Assembly: GCA_049966775.1 (NCBI GenBank) | Contig: JBMFTZ010000016.1 | Location: 1 to 18,660 of the forward strand | Direction: 5' to 3' | DNA length: 18,660 bases | Source: JAKAWW01 sp049966775 | Lineage (GTDB): Archaea > Micrarchaeota > Micrarchaeia > Micrarchaeales > Micrarchaeaceae | Part shown: piece after piece, positions 1 through 6,574 of the stretch | How positions within the stretch are numbered: position 1 is the stretch's first letter | How the letters are laid out: each line of letters opens with the position of its first letter | Translations under genes and position numbers: made by a program | Notes under the pieces: model-generated | What the model was told of the DNA's origin: nothing | Seen by the model: the letters and a program-made list of their open reading frames with translations, nothing else | Database searches by the model: none

Positions 1-48
1 TATGGCTGTTGCCACATTGTCCTCTTTTGAGATTATCACTACGTCCAT
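1..48 (-). CDS. Altronate-dehydratase-like (UxaA) SAF-domain protein, N-terminus only
   Basis: Only the first 16 codons are in the window (ATG at 48, open to the left edge): MDVVIISKEDNVATAI. A ribosome-binding site AAGGTGA lies 4 nt before the ATG. The D-N-V-A-T-A run is characteristic of the N-terminal SAF domain of the UxaA/altronate-galactarate dehydratase family, which in archaea can be a separate small subunit. Those enzymes dehydrate sugar acids to 2-keto-3-deoxy acids. The gene starts 37 nt after the transporter stop on the same strand, consistent with co-transcription. The transporter and aldolase next door fit a sugar-acid route. The identification rests on a very short stretch and is tentative. 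Confidence 0.5.
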   Translation of the reverse strand, partial: MDVVIISKEDNVATAI

Positions 49-85
49 GTGCTCACCTTATTGGGCATTTTACGAGTGATGAACA

Positions 86-1405
86 TCACTCGCCTGCCTT
101 CGCTTTCATTGGTATGTAGCTTGGAATTACTTTTGGTGCAAAGCTCTTGTCCGGGTTTACCACAAACCACAGCGCACCGAGAATGATGATCATTATGCCC
201 AGCGTCATTATTGCTGCGCTCCAGCTTATCGAGGCAGCTATTGCAGTTATCAGCAGCGGCGAGAACGAACCAAACAGATTGCCCCAGAAGTTGAGCCATC
301 CGCTATACGTGCCTGAATACTCGTGTCCCATTCTTGCCTCTATGCTGAAGCTTGTTACTTCGTGCGGTGATATCGCAAGCATCGCCAACGCTATCAACAC
401 TATTGAAGTGACTACCCCCGCAACCCAGCCTCCAAGAAGGAACAAAATACCACCAATTACGAGCCCTATGCCGGCAGGATATGCATATGTGTGCTTCAGT
501 GTTGTGCCCCTCTTTATCCTGGAGTCGAGATAGTAGCCAAAGAATAGCACCCCTATTATGCCCATGATCCACGGCAACACGCCGAATACTGGCAATGCAG
601 CAAGCTTTATGTGCCTTGCATCAAGCAGATACAGAGGAAGCATTGTAAGTAGCGCATAAACCATCAGGTCCGCTGCGCCGTGCGTGAAGCCAAAAGCCCA
701 GAACCTCCCATTGCTTACGAGCGTCTTCCAAGGTGCCCACTTCTTTGTTGTCTTCCCCCTTTCAATTTCTGGCTTTGCATATGTTGCATTAATCTCTTTT
801 ATTTCCTCCTTCGAAATGTACTTCGCCTCTTCAGGCCTGTCCCTCATAATCGCATAGTAGCCTATCAAGACTATGAAGCCTATAATTCCGAATACTATGA
901 ATATTGCTGGCCAGCCCCATGCAATCATAATCCATGTTGATACGACTGTGCTGAAAAGCGGCCCCAGCCATGTGCCTGTGTAAAGCCACGCATCTGCTAT
1001 GCCCATCTCATTCTTTTTGAGCCATCTGCTGTAAAGGTTCCCTGTGCTCGGGTACATCGGCGCCTCGCCCAATCCGAACAGGCCCCTTATGACAAGGAAT
1101 GACAGGAAGCTGAAGCCTGCGGCAGTTAGCATTGTGAACGTGCTCCACCATCCGAAAGCAAGAGAAAGGCTCTTTCTGGGTCCGTAGCGCTCTGACATGA
1201 TTCCTCCTGGTATTTGCATTGCAGTGTAAGCCCAGAAGAATATCGAGCTTATCAGGCCAAATTCGACCAGTGTCAGGTGGAACTGTGGTATTATTTCAGT
1301 GCTAGCGACAGCGATATTTGAACGATCCATGTATGCGATCATAGCAATAAGCGCTGGGAAAAACATCGCCCAGTATCTACCCCGATGCTTCTTCTTTTCT
1401 GCCAT
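86..1405 (-). CDS. MFS transporter, anion:cation symporter (ACS) type
   Basis: This 439-residue protein has about 12 hydrophobic segments, a normal MFS length. Residues from about 25 carry Y-M-D-R-S-N-I-A followed by a helix with F-F-W-A-Y-T-A-M-Q-I-P-G-G. Next comes the MFS motif-A-like loop G-G-I-M-S-E-R-Y-G-P-R-K and then R-G-L-F-G-L-G-E-A-P-M-Y-P. These are hallmarks of the ACS family, which imports hexuronates, galactonate, glucarate and related organic anions with protons. The substrate cannot be read from the sequence. The start ATG follows a GGGGGT ribosome-binding site by 5 nt and a TATA-like box is centred about 37 nt upstream. Placement between a DapA/KDG-aldolase-family gene and a UxaA-like gene suggests a sugar-acid substrate. 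Confidence 0.88.
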   Translation of the reverse strand: MAEKKKHRGRYWAMFFPALIAMIAYMDRSNIAVASTEIIPQFHLTLVEFGLISSIFFWAYTAMQIPGGIMSERYGPRKSLSLAFGWWSTFTMLTAAGFSFLSFLVIRGLFGLGEAPMYPSTGNLYSRWLKKNEMGIADAWLYTGTWLGPLFSTVVSTWIMIAWGWPAIFIVFGIIGFIVLIGYYAIMRDRPEEAKYISKEEIKEINATYAKPEIERGKTTKKWAPWKTLVSNGRFWAFGFTHGAADLMVYALLTMLPLYLLDARHIKLAALPVFGVLPWIMGIIGVLFFGYYLDSRIKRGTTLKHTYAYPAGIGLVIGGILFLLGGWVAGVVTSIVLIALAMLAISPHEVTSFSIEARMGHEYSGTYSGWLNFWGNLFGSFSPLLITAIAASISWSAAIMTLGIMIIILGALWFVVNPDKSFAPKVIPSYIPMKAKAGE

Positions 1406-1436
1406 TTCATACCCCCTTTTTCAAATTCTCAAGATA

Positions 1437-1446
1437 CATTTTTAAA
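1437..1446 (-). promoter_or_regulatory. TATA box of the MFS transporter
   Basis: On the minus strand the DNA reads ATTTAAAAAT here, centred about 37 nt before the ATG at 1405. This predicts a short leader that still includes the GGGGGT ribosome-binding site. The small ORF at 1794 has the same promoter-to-start geometry. Confidence 0.45.
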
Positions 1447-1463
1447 TGTTTCGTTTTTAGTGG

Positions 1464-1603
1464 TTTGTAGTTTTATCCCCTAATCTGTAGTTTTATTGGT
1501 AATTAAACTACAAAGCCGTTTTTTTAGTTTTTGTTGAAAAAGTCAAATTTTGCTGATAAAGTCAGATTAAATCAACAAAGCCGTTTTCTGGGCGTTGGCC
1601 AAC
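1464..1603. repeat. Operator-like repeat cluster upstream of the transporter promoter
   Basis: Three repeat types lie upstream of the TATA box at 1437-1446. (A) TGTAGTTTTAT occurs at 1466-1476 and 1486-1496, exactly 20 bp apart, and its complement AAACTACA lies at 1505-1512. (B) ACAAAGCCGTTTT occurs at 1510-1522 and again at 1575-1587. (C) A 17-nt element with core AAAGTCA occurs at 1533-1549 and 1552-1568, 14 of 17 bases identical and 19 bp apart. A palindrome GTTGGCCAAC lies at 1594-1603. The spacing of close to two helical turns suggests binding of a regulator on one face of the DNA. No protein can be assigned to it. Confidence 0.45.
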
Positions 1604-1629
1604 AATAATCATTTTTCAAAGCTGCAGAA

Positions 1630-1794
1630 TCACTCGCCCTTTTTGTGTGCTGCATCACCCGCTTTTGATCCCTTTTCAACATGCAATCTTTTTTGCCGCT
1701 CTAGCCATCGCTCGTGGCTCTCGTCAGGGTCGATCATGCTAAGTATTACAATGAAAACCCTCTCCTTTAGATCTTCAAGAAATTCATGCTGCAA
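1630..1794 (-). CDS. Small hypothetical protein (54 aa), TTG start
   Basis: This short reading frame lies between the aldolase and the transporter, on their strand. It begins with TTG at 1794, preceded by GGAGGGG with 5 nt spacing, and ends in TGA at 1630-1632. A TATA-like AATAAATTG is centred about 38 nt upstream. The predicted protein has a charged N-terminus, a short hydrophobic stretch V-F-I-V-I-L-S-M-I (residues 13-21), the acidic turn D-P-D-E-S-H-E-R-W-L-E-R and a Lys/Glu-rich tail. Its composition looks like real protein, with ATA and GAG/GAA codons like its neighbours. I do not recognise a family. It could be a small membrane-associated accessory to the transporter, a regulator, or the remnant of a longer gene. 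Confidence 0.5.
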   Translation of the reverse strand: MQHEFLEDLKERVFIVILSMIDPDESHERWLERQKRLHVEKGSKAGDAAHKKGE

Positions 1795-1827
1795 TTCATC
1801 CCCTCCAAAATCAATTTACCTAAAGAC

Positions 1828-1836
1828 AATTTATTA
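1828..1836 (-). promoter_or_regulatory. TATA-like box ahead of the 54-aa small ORF
   Basis: AATAAATTG on the minus strand is centred about 38 nt before the TTG at 1794. Its position matches the transporter promoter and supports expression of the small ORF, though the match is AT-rich and simple. Confidence 0.3.
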
Positions 1837-1889
1837 TCCTTTGCCAATCTGCTCTTGGCGCATTCTGTCCTCGCCTGTTTTTTATATGC

Positions 1890-2777
1890 TCACAAAAATT
1901 TCTTTGCCTCTTCATAGAGCCGCGCGCCTTCGCGGTCATTCAAGCTTGCCATTGGGGGTATCATTCCGACTGTGTCATTGCCGTACATCACTTTGCTAAA
2001 CAAAAAGTTGAATCCCACAGGAAACGGGAAACCGCTTAGCAGTTTCATCAGCTCGGTGAGCCTGTTTTGCATTTCAAGCGCTTTTTCGTAGTCGCCAGTT
2101 GCATGCGCTTTGTAGATTTCGGTCGGCAGCGACGTGAAATTGGCCGTGCCGCACACGCCTCCGTCAGCACCGAGTTTGAGCGACTGGAGCAGCAGGTCAT
2201 CTTGCCCCTGGAATACCAGAAAGCCCTCAGGCCTCCTCGCCAAAAACCCTGCCATGTTCCTAAAATCGCCGCTGCTGTCTTTCACTCCTATCACGTTCTT
2301 GTGCTTCTCCGCGGCCTTGAAGGCGACATCCGGACTTATATTATTGCCAGTAAGCTGCGGTATCGAATACATTATGATGCTCAGGCTGCCAAGCGCGCCT
2401 GCTATCTTGTCGAAGTAGTTGAGAAGAGAGATGTTATCCATCTTTATGTAATAGGGTGTCACCACCACCACAGTATCTGCACCAGCATCTTCAGCCCTCC
2501 TTGCCATCTCTATTGTTTCGCTTACAGAGTTTCTCCCTACTCCTGGTATAAAAGCAAGGTCCCCCTTGATAATACCAGAAACCTCACTTATAAGGGCTGC
2601 CTGCTCCTCAAAGCTCATGAGTGGGAAGCAGCCGGTCGAGCTCCCCGGGAATACCCCCTTTGCTCCTATCCTGCTTGCAAAGTCCACAATCTTCTCAAGC
2701 GATTCATGGTCGAGCTTGCCATTCCTGAATGGCGCTATCATAGGTATTATTATTCCGTTCAACTTGCCAATGTGCAT
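1890..2777 (-). CDS. DapA/N-acetylneuraminate-lyase-family aldolase (possible KDG-type aldolase)
   Basis: This 295-residue TIM-barrel lyase of the DHDPS/NAL superfamily has the usual family length. The Schiff-base lysine is K166 in I-G-V-K-D-S-S-G-D, and the catalytic tyrosine is Y137 in M-Y-S-I-P-Q. The substrate-carboxylate loop G-S-S-T-G-C (45-50) replaces the G-T-T-G-E of typical dihydrodipicolinate synthase. Family members catalyse reversible aldol cleavage or condensation with pyruvate. The context points to cleavage of a 2-keto-3-deoxy sugar acid rather than lysine synthesis: an ACS-type transporter and a UxaA-like dehydratase follow, and no lysine genes are seen. The ATG starts 4 nt after the stop of the PPC gene, so the two are co-transcribed. 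Family assignment is firm, substrate is inference. Confidence 0.85.
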   Translation of the reverse strand: MHIGKLNGIIIPMIAPFRNGKLDHESLEKIVDFASRIGAKGVFPGSSTGCFPLMSFEEQAALISEVSGIIKGDLAFIPGVGRNSVSETIEMARRAEDAGADTVVVVTPYYIKMDNISLLNYFDKIAGALGSLSIIMYSIPQLTGNNISPDVAFKAAEKHKNVIGVKDSSGDFRNMAGFLARRPEGFLVFQGQDDLLLQSLKLGADGGVCGTANFTSLPTEIYKAHATGDYEKALEMQNRLTELMKLLSGFPFPVGFNFLFSKVMYGNDTVGMIPPMASLNDREGARLYEEAKKFL

Positions 2778-2781
2778 GGAA

Positions 2782-3198
2782 TTACCCTTTGAAAAACAGT
2801 TCGTTTAGTCCAGTTTCATCATTCTTCTTTCTAGTAAACATGGTGCCAGATTTCATTATAAGCATCTCTACCAGCGAAGCCACAGTTGCGCTAAAGAGGT
2901 GCCCCCCAACAACCTTATGATCCTTGCCCCCTAGTGCAGCGTGCACATGAAACACCTGTTCTGCATTCGCGATGCTTCCATGCATGGCAATAAGCTCGTG
3001 AGACTCCTTGTATTTCTGCTTGATGTACTTCTTCCCGTCAAAGTATCCTACCTCAAAGTTTTTCAGGGTGCCTATCCCAAATACGATGAAGCCGCTTTTT
3101 ATGCGCTGCATAGCGCAAATCTTGCCGAGCGCTCCGAACAGATTCTCGCCCTTGTCTAATTTTGCGTATACAAATACACCCACACGTTTTACTATCAT
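2782..3198 (-). CDS. PPC/DUF296 domain protein
   Basis: This 138-residue single-domain protein matches the PPC (plants and prokaryotes conserved, DUF296) fold. Residues 81-105 hold Q-V-F-H-V-H-A-A-L-G-G-K-D-H-K-V-V-G-G-H; H84, H86 and H100 correspond to the histidines that bind metal in bacterial and archaeal members. The plant relatives are AT-hook DNA-binding proteins, but the free-standing prokaryotic protein has no defined reaction. It is the first gene of the minus-strand unit and ends 4 nt before the aldolase start, so it may regulate or support that pathway. The ATG at 3198 is kept. A GTG at 3183 is possible because the nearest TATA-like box is very close to the ATG. Confidence 0.82.
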   Translation of the reverse strand: MIVKRVGVFVYAKLDKGENLFGALGKICAMQRIKSGFIVFGIGTLKNFEVGYFDGKKYIKQKYKESHELIAMHGSIANAEQVFHVHAALGGKDHKVVGGHLFSATVASLVEMLIMKSGTMFTRKKNDETGLNELFFKG

Positions 3199-3210
3199 TT
3201 ACCACACCCT

Positions 3211-3229
3211 ATATAAATTCCATATTAAT
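3211..3229 (-). promoter_or_regulatory. Promoter region of the PPC-aldolase unit
   Basis: On the minus strand two AT-rich candidates precede the ATG at 3198: TTAATATG around 3222-3229, whose distance of about 27 nt would give a leaderless transcript, and TTTATAT at 3211-3217, which would place the start inside the gene. I cannot decide between them. Confidence 0.35.
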
Positions 3230-3240
3230 CCGTAAATATG

Positions 3241-3725
3241 TTTGCAATAATTATCTATGGGCAGCAGAAGTTGGCGGTGTTGTTGCATCAAGCAAGAGAA
3301 ATCGCAGCGATAAAAACTAGTTTTAATACCTGGAATTTCCTCAACTTAGTTGAAGGTTGGATTTTATACAGTATTCTATTATTCTATATATAACACAGCG
3401 TAGTAGGCAACAAAACGCAGCTTGCCGAGCGCATAGGGATAAAACTGGCAAATGCGCAAGAGCGGGCGCTCTCCGAAATATCGGAAAAATGCTGACGATT
3501 TACAGCTATATGATGGAAGAGGTTTGTTGCACGTAATGATACACGGACATTGCAGGTTGAGATGAGCCGTACGCGATAGGCTTAGCGGAGCCTTTTCATG
3601 GAAGAAAAATATAAATACGCTTTGCTGCGCATAAATGCCTGCGCGGCGAGCCACATAATATGCGCGGAAAAGCCCACTGGCGCTATTCGGTATGTTTTCG
3701 CTTAGGCGCCTGCTTTCTTCGCATA
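3241..3725. other. Gene-poor spacer with palindromes and coding-like scraps
   Basis: No convincing gene is present in this stretch. It contains a perfect palindrome AAAACTAGTTTT (3313-3324) and a second, TCAACT-T-AGTTGA (3341-3353), whose centres are about 28 bp apart and which share the core AACTaAGTT. A TATA-like TTTTATAC follows at 3362-3369. On the plus strand, 3394-3495 reads as a short helix-rich peptide including K-T-Q-L-A-E-R-I-G-I-K, continued in the next frame from 3488 to 3565. An ATG at 3598 with GGAG 7 nt before it opens 35 codons to 3705. These could be remnants of a decayed gene or chance frames. Confidence 0.3.
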
Positions 3726-3727
3726 TG

Positions 3728-3741
3728 TATATAAAAATATA
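3728..3741 (+). promoter_or_regulatory. Strong TATA box upstream of eL15
   Basis: The sequence TATATAAAAATATA is the best TATA box in the spacer. It would start transcription near 3755-3765 and give eL15 a leader of roughly 115 nt, long for this window. That leader contains the two hairpins at 3770-3816. Confidence 0.5.
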
Positions 3742-3769
3742 ACGGAACCAAATATAATAGCCAAGCGGA

Positions 3770-3816
3770 TGCAGCGCTTTGAAATTCCAAGGCTGCAATG
3801 GTGTCTGCAGAGACGC
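3770..3816 (+). promoter_or_regulatory. Two tandem hairpins in the putative eL15 leader
   Basis: Hairpin 1 pairs TGCAGC (3770-3775) with GCTGCA (3792-3797), and the stem is extended by CTT/AAG and one G-C pair around an AAATT loop. Hairpin 2 pairs GTGTCT (3801-3806) with AGACGC (3811-3816), with one G-T pair and a GCAG loop. They sit back to back between the TATA box and the eL15 start at 3877. They could be a structured leader for feedback control or a small RNA; no known RNA family is recognised. Confidence 0.35.
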
Positions 3817-3876
3817 ATGCTTATTGCTTACCGCACGTTGCCTGCATGAAAATCAACACTTTACAGGGTAATTCAA

Positions 3877-4446
3877 ATGGGAACTTACGAGCAGATAAAA
3901 AAGACTTTTAGAGCCGAATACAAGGAAAGAAGCGCAATATACAAGAGCAGGTTGAGTCAGTGGAGTGCAGAACCAGCCATAACAAAGATAGCGAAGCCCA
4001 CCAACATAGCAAGGGCGAGGGAGCTCGGCTATAAGGCAAAGGAAGGCATAGACATAGCGCGCGTGCGGGTGCGCGGAGGGCGCAGCAAGCGAAAGGAGCA
4101 CGGCGGCGGCAGGAAGCCTTCAAAGAGCGGCAGATTCTTCACGAGGGCGAAGTCGCTGCAAGCGATAGCGGAAGAGCGGGCTGCACAAGCTTACAAAAAC
4201 TACGAGGTGCTCAACTCGTATTTCGTGGGCAAGGCTGGAACCAAGGAATACTACGAAGTGATAATGCTCAACAGGCAGTCAAAAGTGCTTGCTTCCGACC
4301 CATATTACAGCGCAATACTTACCCAAAAGGGTAGGGCGCTTCGCGGCCTAACAAGCGCAGGAAGAAAGCATAGGGGCATAGTAAGGAAAAGATCCGGCTC
4401 AATACCGTTGAGGCCGAGCAAGCGCGCCTTTATGCATAGGGCATAG
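3877..4446 (+). CDS. rpl15e: Ribosomal protein eL15 (L15e)
   Basis: This 189-residue protein of the large ribosomal subunit is found only in archaea and eukaryotes. Its length is typical. The N-terminal Y-E-Q-I-K-K-T-F half is followed by the basic block R-V-R-V-R-G-G-R-S-K-R-K (66-77). The family's tyrosine-rich core Y-K-N-Y-E-V-L-N-S-Y comes next, then D-P-Y-Y-S-A-I and a basic C-terminal R-G-L-T-S-A-G-R-K-H-R-G. The ATG follows GGGTAATTCAA, a weak ribosome-binding site. It leads the plus-strand cluster and its stop abuts the Pcc1 gene. The C-terminal 15 residues are very basic and may contact rRNA. Confidence 0.95.
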   Translation: MGTYEQIKKTFRAEYKERSAIYKSRLSQWSAEPAITKIAKPTNIARARELGYKAKEGIDIARVRVRGGRSKRKEHGGGRKPSKSGRFFTRAKSLQAIAEERAAQAYKNYEVLNSYFVGKAGTKEYYEVIMLNRQSKVLASDPYYSAILTQKGRALRGLTSAGRKHRGIVRKRSGSIPLRPSKRAFMHRA

Positions 4447-4460
4447 TGCGTTGTGGTTCA

Positions 4461-4739
4461 ATGGGCGCTAATGACACCAGCGTGAAAGCGGTAATAACTG
4501 TTGACGGTAAGCACTACGCCAAGATACTCGCGCTTAAGAAAGCCTCCAAGTACAAAAGGAGCTCGATGAGCGTGCGCGGCAAAGGCGGCACGCTCACAAT
4601 AAGCATAGAAGCGCAAGATGTTACCGCGCTCAGGGCAACCATAAATTCGGTGCTCCGCGACATGCAGGTGGCAAGCGCCATAATTCCGATAAACCAGAGA
4701 AAAGGTAAAAGTATAAAAAGATATACAAGCAATAGATAG
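4461..4739 (+). CDS. pcc1: KEOPS complex subunit Pcc1
   Basis: The protein has 92 residues from the ATG at 4461; an in-frame GTG at 4446 overlapping the eL15 stop would give 97. Pcc1 is the dimerising subunit of KEOPS, which with Kae1, Bud32 and Cgi121 makes the t6A modification of ANN-decoding tRNAs. The pattern fits the family: a central basic strand K-Y-K-R-S-S-M, then T-L-T-I-S-I-E-A-Q-D-V-T-A-L-R-A and the helix I-N-S-V-L-R-D. The C-terminal tail is Lys/Arg-rich. The gene sits between eL15 and uL3, with only about 85 nt before the uL3 start. I prefer the ATG because it gives the normal length. Confidence 0.75.
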   Translation: MGANDTSVKAVITVDGKHYAKILALKKASKYKRSSMSVRGKGGTLTISIEAQDVTALRATINSVLRDMQVASAIIPINQRKGKSIKRYTSNR

Positions 4740-4758
4740 AGAATATCCTGATGCATGC

Positions 4759-4766
4759 TTTATATT
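4759..4766 (+). promoter_or_regulatory. TATA box ahead of uL3
   Basis: TTTATATT in the Pcc1-uL3 spacer would start transcription near 4785-4795. That fits the ATG at 4824 and suggests the uL3-uS3 run has its own promoter in addition to read-through from eL15. Confidence 0.4.
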
Positions 4767-4823
4767 CGATGACAAGGAAGCAAGGCCACATGCGTGCTGC
4801 TTCTTGCTCATAAGGTTTTGCAT

Positions 4824-5780
4824 ATGCACAGAGGTTCAATGCAATATTGGCATCATAGGCGCGCTTCTAGGCGCCTGCCCAGGCTGCGCTCTCTTCCTTT
4901 AATAGGCGAGAGGGCACCAACAAACATCGTCGCATTCAAGGTTGGCATGACTCACATGGGCGTCATAGACGGCACAGAGTCTGCCTCAAAAGGCGCCGAG
5001 GTGTTCAGGGCGTGCACGGTGCTTGAAATACCGCAGATGGAAGTCTACGGGATAAGGCTTTACAAGAAGGACGACAACTTTTACAACAGATCAAGCATGG
5101 TGATCTATAGCAGGGGGCTTGCAGCAAAGCTTAAAATGAAGAACATAAAGAATGATGAATCAAAGCTCGAAGGCGTGAAGCAAAAGACCGGCGATTACTC
5201 TGATGTGCGCCTGCTCGTCGCGGCTTACCCCAAGAGCGTAGGCTTGGGCAAGCACCCAATAAGGTTCGAGGCTGGCACGGGAGGCAAAAGCGTCGCTGAG
5301 AAGCTCGACTTTGCGTCTGGCATGCTCGGCAAGCAGATAAGCGTGCAGCAGTATTTTAAGACAGGCGAGTATGTTGATGTTTCTTCGATTTCAAAGGGTA
5401 AGGGCTGGCAGAGCCCGATAAAGAGGTTTGGCACCGCAAGGCTGGCCCGCAAGGCGTCGCAGAAGATAAGGCACATAGGCACGCTGGGCCCGTTCAAGCC
5501 GCCCAAGGTGCTTTACACGGTTCCGCAGGCAGGTCAGTTGGGGTTCAACTACCGCACCGAGCACAACAAGCTTATTCTAAAGATGGGCACCAAAAGCGAC
5601 GCGGAGCAGATAAACAAGAAGGGTGGCTTCGCCAACTATGGCGTTGTGAAGGGTGACTACGTAGTATTGCAGGGATCTGTACCTGGCCCGGCAAAGAGGC
5701 TGCTGCAGATCAAAAAATCAATCACAAACAGGAACGCAGGCGGAGTGAAGGAGCCGAAGATCGTATACATAGCAAAGTGA
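4824..5780 (+). CDS. rpl3: Ribosomal protein uL3
   Basis: This is a 318-residue archaeal uL3. The start is placed at the ATG giving M-H-R-G-S-M-Q-Y-W, because the R-G-S-x-Q-Y-W block is the usual N-terminus of archaeal uL3. An upstream in-frame GTG at 4794 would add ten non-conserved residues. Conserved elements follow: F-K-V-G-M-T-H-M, then G-K-G-W-Q-S-P-I-K-R-F-G, where the loop approaches the peptidyl transferase centre. The C-terminal A-G-Q-L-G-F-N-Y-R-T-E-H-N-K is also present. The canonical family proline after Q-Y-W is replaced by H-H. uL4 starts 4 nt after the stop. Confidence 0.95.
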   Translation: MHRGSMQYWHHRRASRRLPRLRSLPLIGERAPTNIVAFKVGMTHMGVIDGTESASKGAEVFRACTVLEIPQMEVYGIRLYKKDDNFYNRSSMVIYSRGLAAKLKMKNIKNDESKLEGVKQKTGDYSDVRLLVAAYPKSVGLGKHPIRFEAGTGGKSVAEKLDFASGMLGKQISVQQYFKTGEYVDVSSISKGKGWQSPIKRFGTARLARKASQKIRHIGTLGPFKPPKVLYTVPQAGQLGFNYRTEHNKLILKMGTKSDAEQINKKGGFANYGVVKGDYVVLQGSVPGPAKRLLQIKKSITNRNAGGVKEPKIVYIAK

Positions 5781-5784
5781 TGAT

Positions 5785-6573
5785 ATGCATAATGTTTTGA
5801 AGCTTGATGGCAGCGTGGAAAAATCGATAGAGCTGCCCAGCGTTTTCAACGAGCAGGTGAACGTGCCCGTGATAAGGCGCGCTGTAATAGCCGAAATTGC
5901 GAGCAGGCTGCAGCCGCAGGGGCACTACGCGCTTGCCGGGATGCAGACCACGGCAACATATTACGGCGCGATGAACTCGTACAGGACCGGCAGGCATATG
6001 GGAATAGCAATAAGGCCCAGGGAGAAGCTCGGCGGCGGCACGCAGGGCAAGGTGAAAAGGATACCTTCAGCGGTAAAGGGCAAGCGCGCGCACCCGCACA
6101 TGATAGAGAAGAAGCTCGACGAACAGATAAACAAGAAGGAATACCAGAAGGCGATAGCGAGCGCCATCTCCGCCACGAAGCGCGAAGCGGGCGGCGCAGG
6201 CATGAGCATGCCTATCATACTTAGCAACGACGTAGAAAGCATAGCAAAGACAAAGCAGCTCACTGCAGTGTTGCGCAAGCTGGGCATTTATAGCTACATA
6301 GAAGCGAGCAAGAAGCCTTCAATCCGCAAGGGGCTTAGGCGCTCCTCCTCAACAAGAAATTTCAGGAAGTCGCTGCTCTTCGTGTTTAGCAAGGGCGCTC
6401 CGGCGCTCAAGGCGGCCCGCAACCTGCCAGGCGCAGACGCGTGCGACGTCTATTCGCTTACTGCGGGAGTGCTTGCCCCGGGCGGCAACGCCGGCAGGGC
6501 AACCGTATGGAGCGAGGCTGCAATAAGCGAGATAAGCGCAGCGCTAAAAAACTACAATCTAAAAAGGCAATAA
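5785..6573 (+). CDS. rpl4: Ribosomal protein uL4
   Basis: This 262-residue protein is the archaeal form of uL4, whose extended loop lines the exit tunnel. The loop shows as Y-R-T-G-R-H-M-G-I-A followed by K-L-G-G-G-T-Q-G-K-V-K-R-I-P and G-K-R-A-H-P-H. The C-terminal half carries G-L-R-R-S-S-S-T-R-N-F-R-K-S-L-L and ends with a short basic tail. The start ATG is preceded by GTGATGAT, formed by the uL3 stop, so translation is probably coupled. uL23 begins 1 nt after its stop. Confidence 0.94.
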   Translation: MHNVLKLDGSVEKSIELPSVFNEQVNVPVIRRAVIAEIASRLQPQGHYALAGMQTTATYYGAMNSYRTGRHMGIAIRPREKLGGGTQGKVKRIPSAVKGKRAHPHMIEKKLDEQINKKEYQKAIASAISATKREAGGAGMSMPIILSNDVESIAKTKQLTAVLRKLGIYSYIEASKKPSIRKGLRRSSSTRNFRKSLLFVFSKGAPALKAARNLPGADACDVYSLTAGVLAPGGNAGRATVWSEAAISEISAALKNYNLKRQ

Positions 6574-6574
6574 A

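Noticed and set aside
2067..2792. A 241-codon plus-strand frame opposite the aldolase
   Set aside because: It is a shadow of the aldolase, with no ribosome-binding site and a composition rich in Cys, His, Tyr and Arg.
3379..3798. A 139-codon minus-strand frame in the long spacer
   Set aside because: It is rich in Tyr, Phe, Cys and Arg like the antisense shadows elsewhere, with no promoter or ribosome-binding site and no recognisable motif; it ends inside the hairpin region.
3759..3880. A tRNA-Leu/Ser-like string (GCCAAGCGG) ahead of eL15
   Set aside because: No acceptor stem, anticodon stem or proper T arm can be formed; the TTCAAAT-like bases fall at the eL15 start.
4446..4460. GTG at 4446 as the start of Pcc1
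   Set aside because: It overlaps the eL15 stop and adds five non-conserved residues; the ATG at 4461 gives the usual Pcc1 length. It is not fully excluded.
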